NCBI GenBank assembly: GCA_022711355.1
Contig: JAKLFE010000014.1
Span: 1-64,000, forward strand
Origin: Spirochaetota bacterium
GTDB taxonomy: Bacteria; Spirochaetota; Spirochaetia; Treponematales; Rectinemataceae
DNA length: 64,000 nt
Reading direction: 5' to 3'
The notes beneath the pieces were generated by a model, which did not search any database, was not told the DNA's origin, and saw nothing but the letters and a program-made list of their open reading frames with translations. Positions within the stretch are counted from its first letter, which is position 1; each line of letters begins with the position of its first letter. Below, piece after piece: positions 24,129 through 31,688 of this stretch. The translations under genes and the position numbers were made by a program.

Positions 24129-24156
24129 GCCGCGCCCCCCGCCCCGGGGGCGCGGC
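24129..24156 (+). terminator. Hairpin ending the ugp operon
   Basis: A perfect 11-bp GC stem (24129-24139 with 24146-24156), 6-nt loop, 15 bp after the small gene's stop. No T-run. Confidence 0.55.
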
Positions 24157-24172
24157 GCCTTCCTCCCCCCGG

Positions 24173-24193
24173 GTCAGGCCGGGGAGGCCTGAC
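24173..24193 (+). terminator. Second hairpin before the ubiD promoter
   Basis: GTCAGGCC and GGCCTGAC pair perfectly around GGGGA. Its right arm contains the -35-like CTGACC of the ubiD promoter, so hairpin and promoter overlap. Confidence 0.55.
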
Positions 24194-24217
24194 CTTCCAT
24201 AGGCTTTCCGCTATACT
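24189..24217 (+). promoter_or_regulatory. Leaderless-type promoter of ubiD
   Basis: CTGACC (24189-24194), a 17-bp spacer and TATACT (24212-24217). The ATG lies only 9 bp after the -10 box with no purine-rich ribosome site, so the mRNA would start about 3 bases before or at the start codon. Confidence 0.6.
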
Positions 24218-24226
24218 AGTCCCATC

Positions 24227-25681
24227 ATGGCATACGACGACCTCCAGGACTTCCTCGCCGCCCTCGAGGCCCGGGGCGAGCTCAGGCGCATCAAGGCCGA
24301 GGTCGATCCCGAGCTCGAGATCACCGAGATCGCCGACCGGGTCATGCGCGCGGGCGGGCCGGCCCTCCTGTTCGAGCGGGTCCGCGGCTCGCGCTGGCCC
24401 CTGGTCATCAACGCCATGGGCAGCGAGGCCCGCATGGCCCTCGCCTTCGGGGCCGAGAGCCTGGACGCCAAGGCCGCCGAGATCGAGGGCCACATCGCCT
24501 GGCTCTGGAAGCAGCTCCGCGGCTTCTCCCTCCTCTCCGCGGTGCCCGAGGCCCTCCCCCGGCTCCCGGCCGCCCTCTCCCTCCTGCCCAAGCGCGTCGC
24601 CCGCCCGATCTGCCGCGAGGTGATCGCGGAGGACGAGGGCTTCGACTCCCTGCCCGTCCTCAGGTGCTGGCCCGGCGACGGGGGCCGCTTCCTCACCCTC
24701 CCCGTCGTCTGCACCCGCGATCCCGATACCGGGGCGCAGAACATGGGCATGTACCGGATGCAGGTCTACGACGACCGCACGGCCGGCATGCACTGGCACC
24801 TCCACAAGGACGGCGCCCACTTCTTCCAGAAGTACCGCGAGCGGGGCGAGATGATGCCGGTGGCCGTGGCCCTCGGCTCCGACCCCGCGGTGACCTACGC
24901 CTCCACGGCCCCCCTGCCCGAGGGCCTGTGGGAGGCCGCCTTCGCCGGCTTCCTCCGCGGCAAGCCGGCCCGCGTCGCCAAGGCAACGTTGAGCGACATC
25001 GAGGTGCCGGCCGACGCCGAGTTCGTCCTCGAAGGCCGCGTCGACCCCGCCGAGTCGCGCCTGGAGGGGCCCTTCGGCGACCATACCGGCTACTACTCCC
25101 TCCCCGACCAGTACCCCGTATTCCACCTCGAGCGCATAACGCGCCGGAAGTCGCCCGTCTACCCGGCCACGATCGTCGGGCGGCCGCCCAAGGAGGACTG
25201 CTGGATGGCCAAGGCCACCGAGCGGCTCTTCCTCCCCCTCTTGAAGCAGCTCTGCCCCGAGATCGCCGACCTGCGCATGCCCATAGAGGGCGTGTTCCAC
25301 AACTGCGTCGTCGTCTCCATCCGCAAGCGCTACCCCGGCCAGGCCCGCAAGGTCATGAACTTCCTCTGGGGCATGGGCCAGATGATGTACGCCAAGCTCA
25401 TCGTCGTGGTCGACGCCGAGGTGGACCTGCGCGACCTCTCCGAGGTGGCCTGGCGGGCCTTCAACAACGTGGACGCGCGGCGCGACCTCGTGGTCTCCGA
25501 CGGCCCCCTCGACGCCCTGGACCATTCCTCGCCCCTCCCCCGCTACGGCGCGCGCCTGGGCGTCGACGCCACGCGCAAGGGGCCCGACGAGGGGCACCTC
25601 CGCGGATGGCCCGAGGCCCTCGCCATGGACGGGCGGATCGTCGAGCTCGTGAGCCGGCGCTGGGCCGAGTATGGCCTCTAG
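24227..25681 (+). CDS. ubiD: UbiD-family prenylated-FMN decarboxylase
   Basis: A 484-residue enzyme with UbiD features: the N-terminal YDDLQDFLAALEARGELRRI, the cofactor and metal region NMGMYRMQVYDDRTAGMHWH followed by LHKDGAHFF, and the catalytic acid segment RLEGPFGDHTGYYSLPD. It removes the carboxylate from an aromatic acid using prenylated FMN made by UbiX. With ubiA and ubiX directly downstream, the likely role is decarboxylation of a prenylated hydroxybenzoate or 1,4-dihydroxy-6-naphthoate in quinone synthesis (menaquinone by the futalosine route is plausible, since no ubiquinone genes are seen). Translation appears leaderless. Confidence 0.93.
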   Translation: MAYDDLQDFLAALEARGELRRIKAEVDPELEITEIADRVMRAGGPALLFERVRGSRWPLVINAMGSEARMALAFGAESLDAKAAEIEGHIAWLWKQLRGFSLLSAVPEALPRLPAALSLLPKRVARPICREVIAEDEGFDSLPVLRCWPGDGGRFLTLPVVCTRDPDTGAQNMGMYRMQVYDDRTAGMHWHLHKDGAHFFQKYRERGEMMPVAVALGSDPAVTYASTAPLPEGLWEAAFAGFLRGKPARVAKATLSDIEVPADAEFVLEGRVDPAESRLEGPFGDHTGYYSLPDQYPVFHLERITRRKSPVYPATIVGRPPKEDCWMAKATERLFLPLLKQLCPEIADLRMPIEGVFHNCVVVSIRKRYPGQARKVMNFLWGMGQMMYAKLIVVVDAEVDLRDLSEVAWRAFNNVDARRDLVVSDGPLDALDHSSPLPRYGARLGVDATRKGPDEGHLRGWPEALAMDGRIVELVSRRWAEYGL

Positions 25682-26561
25682 GCCCCCGGCCGCGCTCGCC
25701 GGCGGCCTGCGCAAGCTCGGCGCGATCGGCGACGCCATCATGGTCCGCCACACCCTCTTCTCCCTCCCCTTCGCCCTCGCCGCCGTCCTCATCGAGACGG
25801 GAGGCAGGCCGCCCCTGGCCAAGCTCGCCTGGATCCTCCTCGCGGCGGCGGCGGCGCGCAACGCGGCCAACGCCCTGAACCGGGTCGTCGACCGCGAGAT
25901 CGACGCGGCCAACCCCCGCACCGCGGGCCGCCACCTGCCCGCTGGCAAGCTCGCGCCGCGCGAGCTCGAGATCTTCGCCGCGGCCATGCTCGCCCTCCTC
26001 GTCCTCGCGGCCGCCATGCTCAACTGGCTCTGCGTCGCCCTCCTCCCGGCCGCCGGGATCCTCGTCTTCGGCTACTCCTACACCAAGCGCTTCACCTGGC
26101 TCTGCCACTGGTGGCTGGGCCTGACCTGCTCCGCGGCCACGATGGGCGCCTTCCTCGGCCTCGCGGGCCGCTTCGAGCTCCGCTACTTCGTCCTGACGGC
26201 GGCGGTCGCCCTCTGGGTCGCGGGCTTCGACATCGTCTACGCCCTCCAGGACGTCGAGGTGGACCGGGCCCAGGGCCTGCGATCCTTCCCGGCCCGCTTC
26301 GGGCCCCGGCTCGCCCGTCTCATGGCGGCTGCCTGCCACCTCGGCACCGTCCTCCTCCTCGCCGCCGCCCCCCTGTTCTGGCGCGGCCTCGGCGCGGCCT
26401 ACCTCGCCGGGGTCGGGGCGGTCGCGGCCCTCCTCGCGGCCGAGCACCTCGTCGCCGCGGGCGGCACCGAGCGCCACATCAGGATAGCGGCCTACGGGAT
26501 CAACGAGGTCCTGCCGATCGCCTTCCTGGCCTTCGCCTGCCTCGAGCTGTATCTGGTATAA
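25671..26561 (+). CDS. ubiA: UbiA-family aromatic prenyltransferase
   Basis: A 296-residue inner-membrane enzyme with about eight hydrophobic helices. ATG 25671 overlaps the end of ubiD by 11 bp. Both Asp-rich motifs are present: NALNRVVDREIDAANPRTAG and YALQDVEVDRAQGLRSFPAR. These bind Mg2+-diphosphate of the polyprenyl donor. The form fits the 4-hydroxybenzoate or MqnP-type group, attaching the isoprenoid tail to the aromatic acid that UbiD then decarboxylates. Confidence 0.93.
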   Translation: MASRPPAALAGGLRKLGAIGDAIMVRHTLFSLPFALAAVLIETGGRPPLAKLAWILLAAAAARNAANALNRVVDREIDAANPRTAGRHLPAGKLAPRELEIFAAAMLALLVLAAAMLNWLCVALLPAAGILVFGYSYTKRFTWLCHWWLGLTCSAATMGAFLGLAGRFELRYFVLTAAVALWVAGFDIVYALQDVEVDRAQGLRSFPARFGPRLARLMAAACHLGTVLLLAAAPLFWRGLGAAYLAGVGAVAALLAAEHLVAAGGTERHIRIAAYGINEVLPIAFLAFACLELYLV

Positions 26562-26562
26562 T
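26554..26562 (+). promoter_or_regulatory. Extended -10 box in front of ubiX
   Basis: TGGTATAAT is a perfect extended -10 (TGn-TATAAT), rare in this GC-rich DNA. It contains the ubiA stop codon and ends 6 bp before the ubiX ATG, which would make a leaderless transcript. No good -35 is visible, as allowed for extended -10 promoters. Confidence 0.6.
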
Positions 26563-26568
26563 CGAGCC

Positions 26569-27165
26569 ATGAGCCGCTACCTCGTCTGCATGACCGGGGC
26601 CTCGGGGGCAGCCTACGGCCTCAGGGTTCTCGCCCTCCTCGCCGAGCAGGGGGCCGAGATCCACCTCGTCGCGACCGATTGGGGCCGCGCCGTGCTCCGC
26701 GAGGAGACCGGCTCCGAGCTCGGCTCCCACCTCGCCGCCCTCGGGCCGCGGCTCGGGGGCCTCGTGCGCCTCCACGAGGCCGGGGACCTCGCGGCCCCGG
26801 TCTCCTCGGGCTCCTTCCGCCTCGACGGGACGGTGATCGTCCCCTGCTCGATGGGCACGGCCGGAGCCCTCGCCGCGGGCCTGTCCGCGAACCTGGTGCA
26901 GCGGGCCGGGGCCGTGGCCCTCAAGGAGGGCTGGCCCCTCGTCCTCGTCCCGAGGGAGAGCCCCCTGTCCCTCGTGGCCCTGCGAAATCTCGTCGCGCTC
27001 AGCGAGGCCGGGGCGGTCATCCTGCCGGCCTGCCCGGCCTTCTACCATAAGCCTTCCACCGTCGACGAGCTCGTCGATCAAATCGCGCAACGCGTCCTCG
27101 ACCGCCTCGGCGCGCCGGCCCCCGGCGCGCTGAGGTGGAAGGACGAGGGAGAGGAACGAGAATGA
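26569..27165 (+). CDS. ubiX: Flavin prenyltransferase UbiX
   Basis: A 198-residue enzyme, full length for the family. Motifs: VCMTGASGAAYGLRVL for FMN binding, VPCSMGTAGALAAGLSANL, VLVPRESPLS, and the C-terminal PACPAFYHKPSTVDELVDQI. It prenylates FMN to the cofactor needed by UbiD three genes earlier. Its stop codon overlaps the ATG of the following binding-protein gene, tying the importer to quinone synthesis. Confidence 0.95.
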   Translation: MSRYLVCMTGASGAAYGLRVLALLAEQGAEIHLVATDWGRAVLREETGSELGSHLAALGPRLGGLVRLHEAGDLAAPVSSGSFRLDGTVIVPCSMGTAGALAAGLSANLVQRAGAVALKEGWPLVLVPRESPLSLVALRNLVALSEAGAVILPACPAFYHKPSTVDELVDQIAQRVLDRLGAPAPGALRWKDEGEERE

Positions 27166-28100
27166 GATCGCGCAACGTAGTATTAGCCGCCGCGGCCCTG
27201 GCGGCCCTCGCCGCGGCGCCCCTGGCCGCCGCCCCCGCCGGGGCCAGGGAGCTCAGGATCGCCGTCCTGCCCGACGCCGACTCCCTCCCCCTCCTCGTGG
27301 CCGAGGCCGAGGGCCTGTTCGCCGCCGAGGGCGTGGCGGTGCGGCTCCTGCCCTTCAAGGCCGCGGTCGAGCGCGACGCCGCCCTCCAGTCGGGGGCGGT
27401 GGACGGGGCCGTGGCCGACCTCCTCGCCGCGGCCCTCGCCGCCCAGGCCGGCTTCCAGCTCCGCGTGGCGAGCCTGACCGACGGCCGCTACGGCATCGTG
27501 GCCGCCCCCGGCTCGGGCATCTCCAAACCCGCCGACCTCGCCGGCGTCCCGATCGGAATCTCGACGAACACCGTGATCCAGTACGCGGTCGACAGCCTCC
27601 TGTCCCGGGCCGGCCTGCCAGCCTCCTCGATCCAGGGCCTCGCGGTCCCGAACATCCAGCTGCGCATGGAGCTCCTCCTCTCCGGCAAGCTCAAGGCCGC
27701 CTGCCTCCCCGAGCCCCTCCTCACCGTCGCCAAGGCCAAGGGGGCCGTCCTCGTGGCGGCGAGCGACGACGCGGGCCTCGGCGCCGGGGTCCTCATGTTC
27801 CCCGCCTCGGTCCTCGACTCCCGCCTGGCCGAGGTGGCCGCCTTCTACCGCGCCTACGCCAAGGCCGCCGAGCGGATCAACGCGGATACCGCGCGCTACC
27901 GCCCCTTCCTCGTGGAGAAGGCTGGCTTCCCGGCCGAGGCGCGCGAGTCCTTCGCCTTCGTGCGCTACGCCAAGCCGCGCCTGCCCTCGGAGCGGGACCT
28001 CGCCTCGGCCCTGGACTGGATGCGGGCCAAGGGCATCCTGACCAGGGACCTGGATCCCGCCTCCCTCCTCGACGCCCGGGCGATCGAGGCAGCGCGCTAG
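27162..28100 (+). CDS. ABC importer binding protein, NMT1/SsuA type
   Basis: A 312-residue exported protein. ATG 27162 overlaps the ubiX stop and follows GGGAGAGGAACG. The signal peptide is VVLAAAALAALAAAPLAAAPA. The mature part has LRIAVLPDADSLPLLVAEAE, GLFAAEGVAVRLLPF, ADLLAAALA, and GIVAAPGSGISKPADLAGVPIG, the ordered pattern of SsuA/TauA/ThiY-like proteins. Ligands of this class include sulfonates, pyrimidines and small aromatic acids. Coupling to ubiX suggests uptake of a quinone precursor or aromatic acid, which is inference. Confidence 0.88.
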   Translation: MRSRNVVLAAAALAALAAAPLAAAPAGARELRIAVLPDADSLPLLVAEAEGLFAAEGVAVRLLPFKAAVERDAALQSGAVDGAVADLLAAALAAQAGFQLRVASLTDGRYGIVAAPGSGISKPADLAGVPIGISTNTVIQYAVDSLLSRAGLPASSIQGLAVPNIQLRMELLLSGKLKAACLPEPLLTVAKAKGAVLVAASDDAGLGAGVLMFPASVLDSRLAEVAAFYRAYAKAAERINADTARYRPFLVEKAGFPAEARESFAFVRYAKPRLPSERDLASALDWMRAKGILTRDLDPASLLDARAIEAAR

Positions 28101-28121
28101 GCGCGGCCCGCCGGCGGAGCG

Positions 28122-28928
28122 ATGCTGAGACTCGAGGACCTGTCCCTCTCCTACCCCGCGGCCGAGGCGCGCGCGGGGCGGGTCGACGCGGTCGCGGCCT
28201 CGAGCGCCGAGTTCCCCCCCGGCTCGATCGGCTCCATCGTCGGGCCCTCGGGCTGCGGGAAGACCAGCCTCGTGCGGGCCATGGCCGGCCTCCTTAAGCC
28301 GAGCTCGGGCCGGCTCCTCGTACGGGGCGCGCCCCTCGCGGGCATCAGGCCGGGCACGGCGGTCATCTTCCAGGACTACGGCCTCCTGCCCTGGAAGACC
28401 GTGGAGGCCAACGTCGAGCTCCCCCTCCTCCTCCGCGGGGCCCCGGCCCGGGTCCGGCGGGCGCGGGCGGCCGAGCTCCTCGAGGAGCTCGGCCTCGCGG
28501 CCTTCGCGCGCTTCCACCCCGCCCGCCTCTCCGGGGGCATGCGGCAGCGCGTCGCCATCGCCCGGGCCCTCGCCACCGAGCCCGACCTCCTGCTCATGGA
28601 CGAGCCCTTCTCGAGCCTGGACGCCCTCAGCCGCGAGTCGATGCAGGACGCCCTCCTCGCGGCCCGTGGCCGCAGGGCCATGACCGTGGTCCTCGTGACC
28701 CACTCCATCGACGAGGCGGTCTACCTCTCCGAGGCCGTCTACGTGATGACCGGCCGCAATCCCGGCGCCATCACCGCGAAGGTGGACGCGGGCCCGGCCG
28801 CGGGGGCCCCCCGGGAGCGCGGCCCCTCCTACCGCTCCGAGCCCCGCTTCCTCGAGCTCTGCGGGGCGGTCCGGCGGGCCCTCGAGGAAGGGGCCCAGGC
28901 GGCGGGCGCGGCGGGGAGGGCGCGGTGA
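28122..28928 (+). CDS. ABC importer ATPase, SsuB/TauB type
   Basis: A 268-residue cytoplasmic ATPase. Walker A VGPSGCGKTSLVR, Q-loop AVIFQDYGLLPWKTV, signature LSGGMRQRVAIARAL, Walker B LLLMDEPFSSLDAL and switch His VLVTHSIDEAVYLS are all intact. The LPWKT after the Q-loop is typical of nitrate/sulfonate/taurine-type ATPases. It energises the importer formed with the genes on either side. Its TGA overlaps the GTG of the permease gene. Confidence 0.94.
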   Translation: MLRLEDLSLSYPAAEARAGRVDAVAASSAEFPPGSIGSIVGPSGCGKTSLVRAMAGLLKPSSGRLLVRGAPLAGIRPGTAVIFQDYGLLPWKTVEANVELPLLLRGAPARVRRARAAELLEELGLAAFARFHPARLSGGMRQRVAIARALATEPDLLLMDEPFSSLDALSRESMQDALLAARGRRAMTVVLVTHSIDEAVYLSEAVYVMTGRNPGAITAKVDAGPAAGAPRERGPSYRSEPRFLELCGAVRRALEEGAQAAGAAGRAR

Positions 28929-29686
28929 GCCCCCGCGAGCGGGCCCTCGGGGCCCTGCGGACGGCCCTCGCGGCCGCCGCCCTCGTCCTGGGCTGGGCGG
29001 CCGCCGCGGCGCTCGCCCGCGCGCCCTTCGTCCCCTCGCCCTGGGCCGCCGCGGCCCGCCTGGCCGCGCGGCTCGCGGACGGGAGCCTCGCCGCCCACCT
29101 GGGCGCCTCGGCCGCCCGCGTGGGGCTCGCCCTCGCGGTCACGGCGCCGCCCGCCTGCTTCCTCGGCCTCTGGGCCGGCCGCTCGCGGCGCGTCGACGCG
29201 CTCGCGAGCCCCTTCGTCTACGTCCTCCACCCCATCCCCAAGGCCGCCTTCCTCCCGGTCATCATGCTGGTCCTCGGCCTCGGCGACGCGGCAAAGGTGA
29301 CCCTGATATCGCTCATCGTGTTCGGCCAGCTCTACGTCTCGGCCCGGGACGCGGCCAGGGCCATCCCCGAGGCCCTGATCGACTCGGTGCGCTCCCTCGG
29401 GGCCGGCCGCGCCGACCTCGCCGCCCACGTCGTCCTCCCCGCCGCCCTGCCCTCCCTCCTCTCCTCCCTCCGCGTCGGCCTCGGGACCGCCCTCGCCGTC
29501 CTCTTCCTCGCCGAGACCTTCGCCTCGGAGGCGGGCCTGGGCTGGTACATCGTCGACGCCTGGACCCGGGTCGACTACGCGGACATGTACGCCGCGATGG
29601 CCGCCCTCGCCCTCTTCGGCCTCGCCTCCTATCTCCTCCTCGACCTCGCGGAGCGCTGGCTCTGCCGCTGGCGGGACTCGGGCTAG
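28925..29686 (+). CDS. ABC importer permease, SsuC/TauC type
   Basis: A 253-residue inner-membrane protein starting at GTG 28925. It has about six hydrophobic helices, VPSPWAAAARLAARLADG near the N-terminus, the family PIPKAAFLPVIMLVLGLGDA, and the coupling loop IPEALIDSVRSLGAGRADL. The end, AETFASEAGLGWYIVDAWTR, matches the typical xxSxxGLGxxI motif. Completes the importer that begins at 27162. Confidence 0.92.
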   Translation: MSPRERALGALRTALAAAALVLGWAAAAALARAPFVPSPWAAAARLAARLADGSLAAHLGASAARVGLALAVTAPPACFLGLWAGRSRRVDALASPFVYVLHPIPKAAFLPVIMLVLGLGDAAKVTLISLIVFGQLYVSARDAARAIPEALIDSVRSLGAGRADLAAHVVLPAALPSLLSSLRVGLGTALAVLFLAETFASEAGLGWYIVDAWTRVDYADMYAAMAALALFGLASYLLLDLAERWLCRWRDSG

Positions 29687-29718
29687 GCCGCCCCGAGGCC
29701 CCGGCGCGGGGCCGGAGC

Positions 29719-29747
29719 TTGCGGTCCCGGGGGGCCGCGGGTACAAT
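29719..29747 (+). promoter_or_regulatory. Leaderless-type promoter of the HAD/PfkB operon
   Basis: TTGCGG (29719-29724), a 17-bp spacer and TACAAT (29742-29747); the ATG follows after 7 bp with no ribosome site between them. Confidence 0.6.
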
Positions 29748-29754
29748 CTCGCCC

Positions 29755-30645
29755 ATGGCGGAACGCGACTACTCCCGGACCTACCCCCTGCCCGAGCGGC
29801 CCTCGTACCTTCCCGGCACCTCGATCGAGCTCCTCCGCGAGATCAGCCTGGCCGAGCCCCCGCGCCATGCCCTCTTCGACTTCGACGGGACACTCAGCCT
29901 CGTCCGCGAGGGCTGGGTCGAGATCATGGTCCCCATGCTCGCGGACGAGCTCGGGCGCTTCGCCCGGGATGGCGAGACGCGCGAGTCCGTGGAGGCCCTC
30001 GTCCGCGACTTCGTCGCCGAGCTCACGGGCAAGCAGACGATCTACCAGATGATCCGCCTCGCCGACGAGGTGCGCGCGCGCGGCGGCGAGCCCCGCGACC
30101 CGGCCGACTACAAGGCCGAGTACCACGAGCGCCTGATGTCGCGCATCGCGTCCAGGCGCGAAGGGCTCGCCTCGGGCTCGATCCGGCGCGAGGACATGCT
30201 CGTGCCCGGCTCCCTCGAGATGCTCTCCCTCCTGCGCGGCCGCGGCGTCGCGATCTACGTCGCCTCGGGCACGGACGAGCGCTACGTCCTCGAGGAGGCC
30301 GCCCTGCTCGGGATCGACGAGTTCGCCCCGGGCCGGGTCTACGGGGCCCAGGCCGACCGCGCGAGCTTCTCCAAGGAGATGGTCATCCGCCGCATCCTCG
30401 CGGAGAACCGGGTCGAGGGCCGGGCCCTCCTGGGCTTCGGGGACGGCTACGTGGAGATAGCCGACTGCAAGGCCGCCGGGGGCACGGCCGTGGCGGTCGC
30501 GAGCGACGAGGCGGGGCGCTCGGGCCGGCCCGACGAGTGGAAGCGCGCGCGCCTCATCGGCGCGGGGGCCGACCTCGTCGTGGGCGACTACCGCGAGGCG
30601 GCGGCCCTCGTAGGCTACCTCTGGTCCGGGAGCGCGGGCCGATGA
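29755..30645 (+). CDS. HAD-superfamily hydrolase
   Basis: A 296-residue cytoplasmic enzyme. The first conserved motif is HALFDFDGTLSLVREGW, with a nucleophile Asp and general-acid Asp. Motif II is VAIYVASGTDERYV and motif IV GRALLGFGDGYVEIADCKAAGG. It thus has all phosphatase elements plus an inserted helical cap (about residues 60-130). Targets are usually sugar phosphates or nucleotides. It overlaps the next gene, a sugar kinase, by 4 bp, so kinase and phosphatase act in one pathway. ATG 29755 sits 7 bp after a -10 box. Confidence 0.88.
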   Translation: MAERDYSRTYPLPERPSYLPGTSIELLREISLAEPPRHALFDFDGTLSLVREGWVEIMVPMLADELGRFARDGETRESVEALVRDFVAELTGKQTIYQMIRLADEVRARGGEPRDPADYKAEYHERLMSRIASRREGLASGSIRREDMLVPGSLEMLSLLRGRGVAIYVASGTDERYVLEEAALLGIDEFAPGRVYGAQADRASFSKEMVIRRILAENRVEGRALLGFGDGYVEIADCKAAGGTAVAVASDEAGRSGRPDEWKRARLIGAGADLVVGDYREAAALVGYLWSGSAGR

Positions 30646-31688
30646 GCGGGGAGCTGCGGGACTTCGGCGGCGCCCGCCTCTCCGCCCTCCTCGCCCGTTT
30701 CGGGAGCCTCAGGATCGGCGTGCTCGGCGACTTCTTCCTGGACAAGTACCTCGAGGTCGAGCCCTCCCTCGCGGAGAGCTCCCTCGAGACCGGCAGGGTC
30801 GCCCACCAGGTCGTCGCCTCGCGCCACTCGCCGGGCGCGGCCGGCACCGTGGCCGCCAACCTCGCCGCCCTGGGGACCGGGAAGCTCTTCGCCCTCGGCT
30901 TCGCGGGCGACGACGGCGAGGGCTACGAGCTCCGCGCCGACCTCGCGGCCCTCGGGGTCGAGACGGCCGGCCTCCGCGTCGATCCCGGGCGCCGCACCCC
31001 GACCTACCTCAAGCCCCGGGACCGCGATCGCCCGGGCCTGCCCGGCGAGCACGACCGCTACGACCTCAAGAACCGCTCGCCCACGGGCCCGGCCCTCGAG
31101 GCGGCCATCGTCGCCTCCCTCGACGAGCTCCTGCCGGACCTCGACGCCCTCGTCGTCATGGACCAGGTCGAGGACGAGGGCTTCGGGGTCCTCACGCCCG
31201 CGGTGACCGACGCCGTCGTGCGGCGCGTCGCCGGCTTCGCGGGCGTGGCCTGGGCCGACTCGCGCCGGCGCATACGGCGCTTCCGCGGCCTCACGCTCAA
31301 GATGAACCAGTTCGAGCTCGCGGGCATCGACCATCCCGAGCCCGGGGCCCTCCTCGACGAGCGCGAGATCGCGCGGCTCCTTCCCGAGGCCGAACGAGAC
31401 GCGGGCTCGCTGGTCTTCGCCACGGCCGGGGAGCGGGGGGTCTGGGTCGGCGGCCCGCTCCGCGTGCCGGCGATCCGCGTGGAGGGCCCCGTCGACCCGA
31501 CCGGGGCGGGGGATTCCTTCACGGCCGGCGCCCTCCTCGCCCTCGCCGCGGGCGCCTCCCCCCTCGAGGCCGCCTTGGTCGGCAACCTCGTCGCCTCGAT
31601 CACGGTCCGCCGCCTCGGCGAGACCGGCACGGCGCGCCCCGAGGAGCTCTTCGGGGCCCTCGCCCTTTGGAAGGAGCAGAACCCATGA
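30642..31688 (+). CDS. PfkB-family carbohydrate kinase, RfaE/HldE-like
   Basis: A 348-residue kinase. It starts with FGSLRIGVLGDFFLDKYLEV, typical of the RfaE domain I (heptose-7-phosphate kinase) group, followed by HSPGAAGTVAANLAALGTG. The catalytic anion-hole motif is PTGAGDSFTAGALLA, with the Asp base in GAGD. Substrate is a sugar or sugar phosphate. It overlaps the HAD gene before and the deoxyhypusine-synthase-like gene after by 4 bp each (ATGA). A heptose-type pathway is possible, but no nucleotidyltransferase is present. Confidence 0.88.
   Translation: MSGELRDFGGARLSALLARFGSLRIGVLGDFFLDKYLEVEPSLAESSLETGRVAHQVVASRHSPGAAGTVAANLAALGTGKLFALGFAGDDGEGYELRADLAALGVETAGLRVDPGRRTPTYLKPRDRDRPGLPGEHDRYDLKNRSPTGPALEAAIVASLDELLPDLDALVVMDQVEDEGFGVLTPAVTDAVVRRVAGFAGVAWADSRRRIRRFRGLTLKMNQFELAGIDHPEPGALLDEREIARLLPEAERDAGSLVFATAGERGVWVGGPLRVPAIRVEGPVDPTGAGDSFTAGALLALAAGASPLEAALVGNLVASITVRRLGETGTARPEELFGALALWKEQNP

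Noticed and set aside
28101-28121. Small GC hairpin after the third binding-protein gene (27162)
   Set aside because: The gap is only 21 bp and the stem is short; it does not compare with the strong stems after the other three binding-protein genes.
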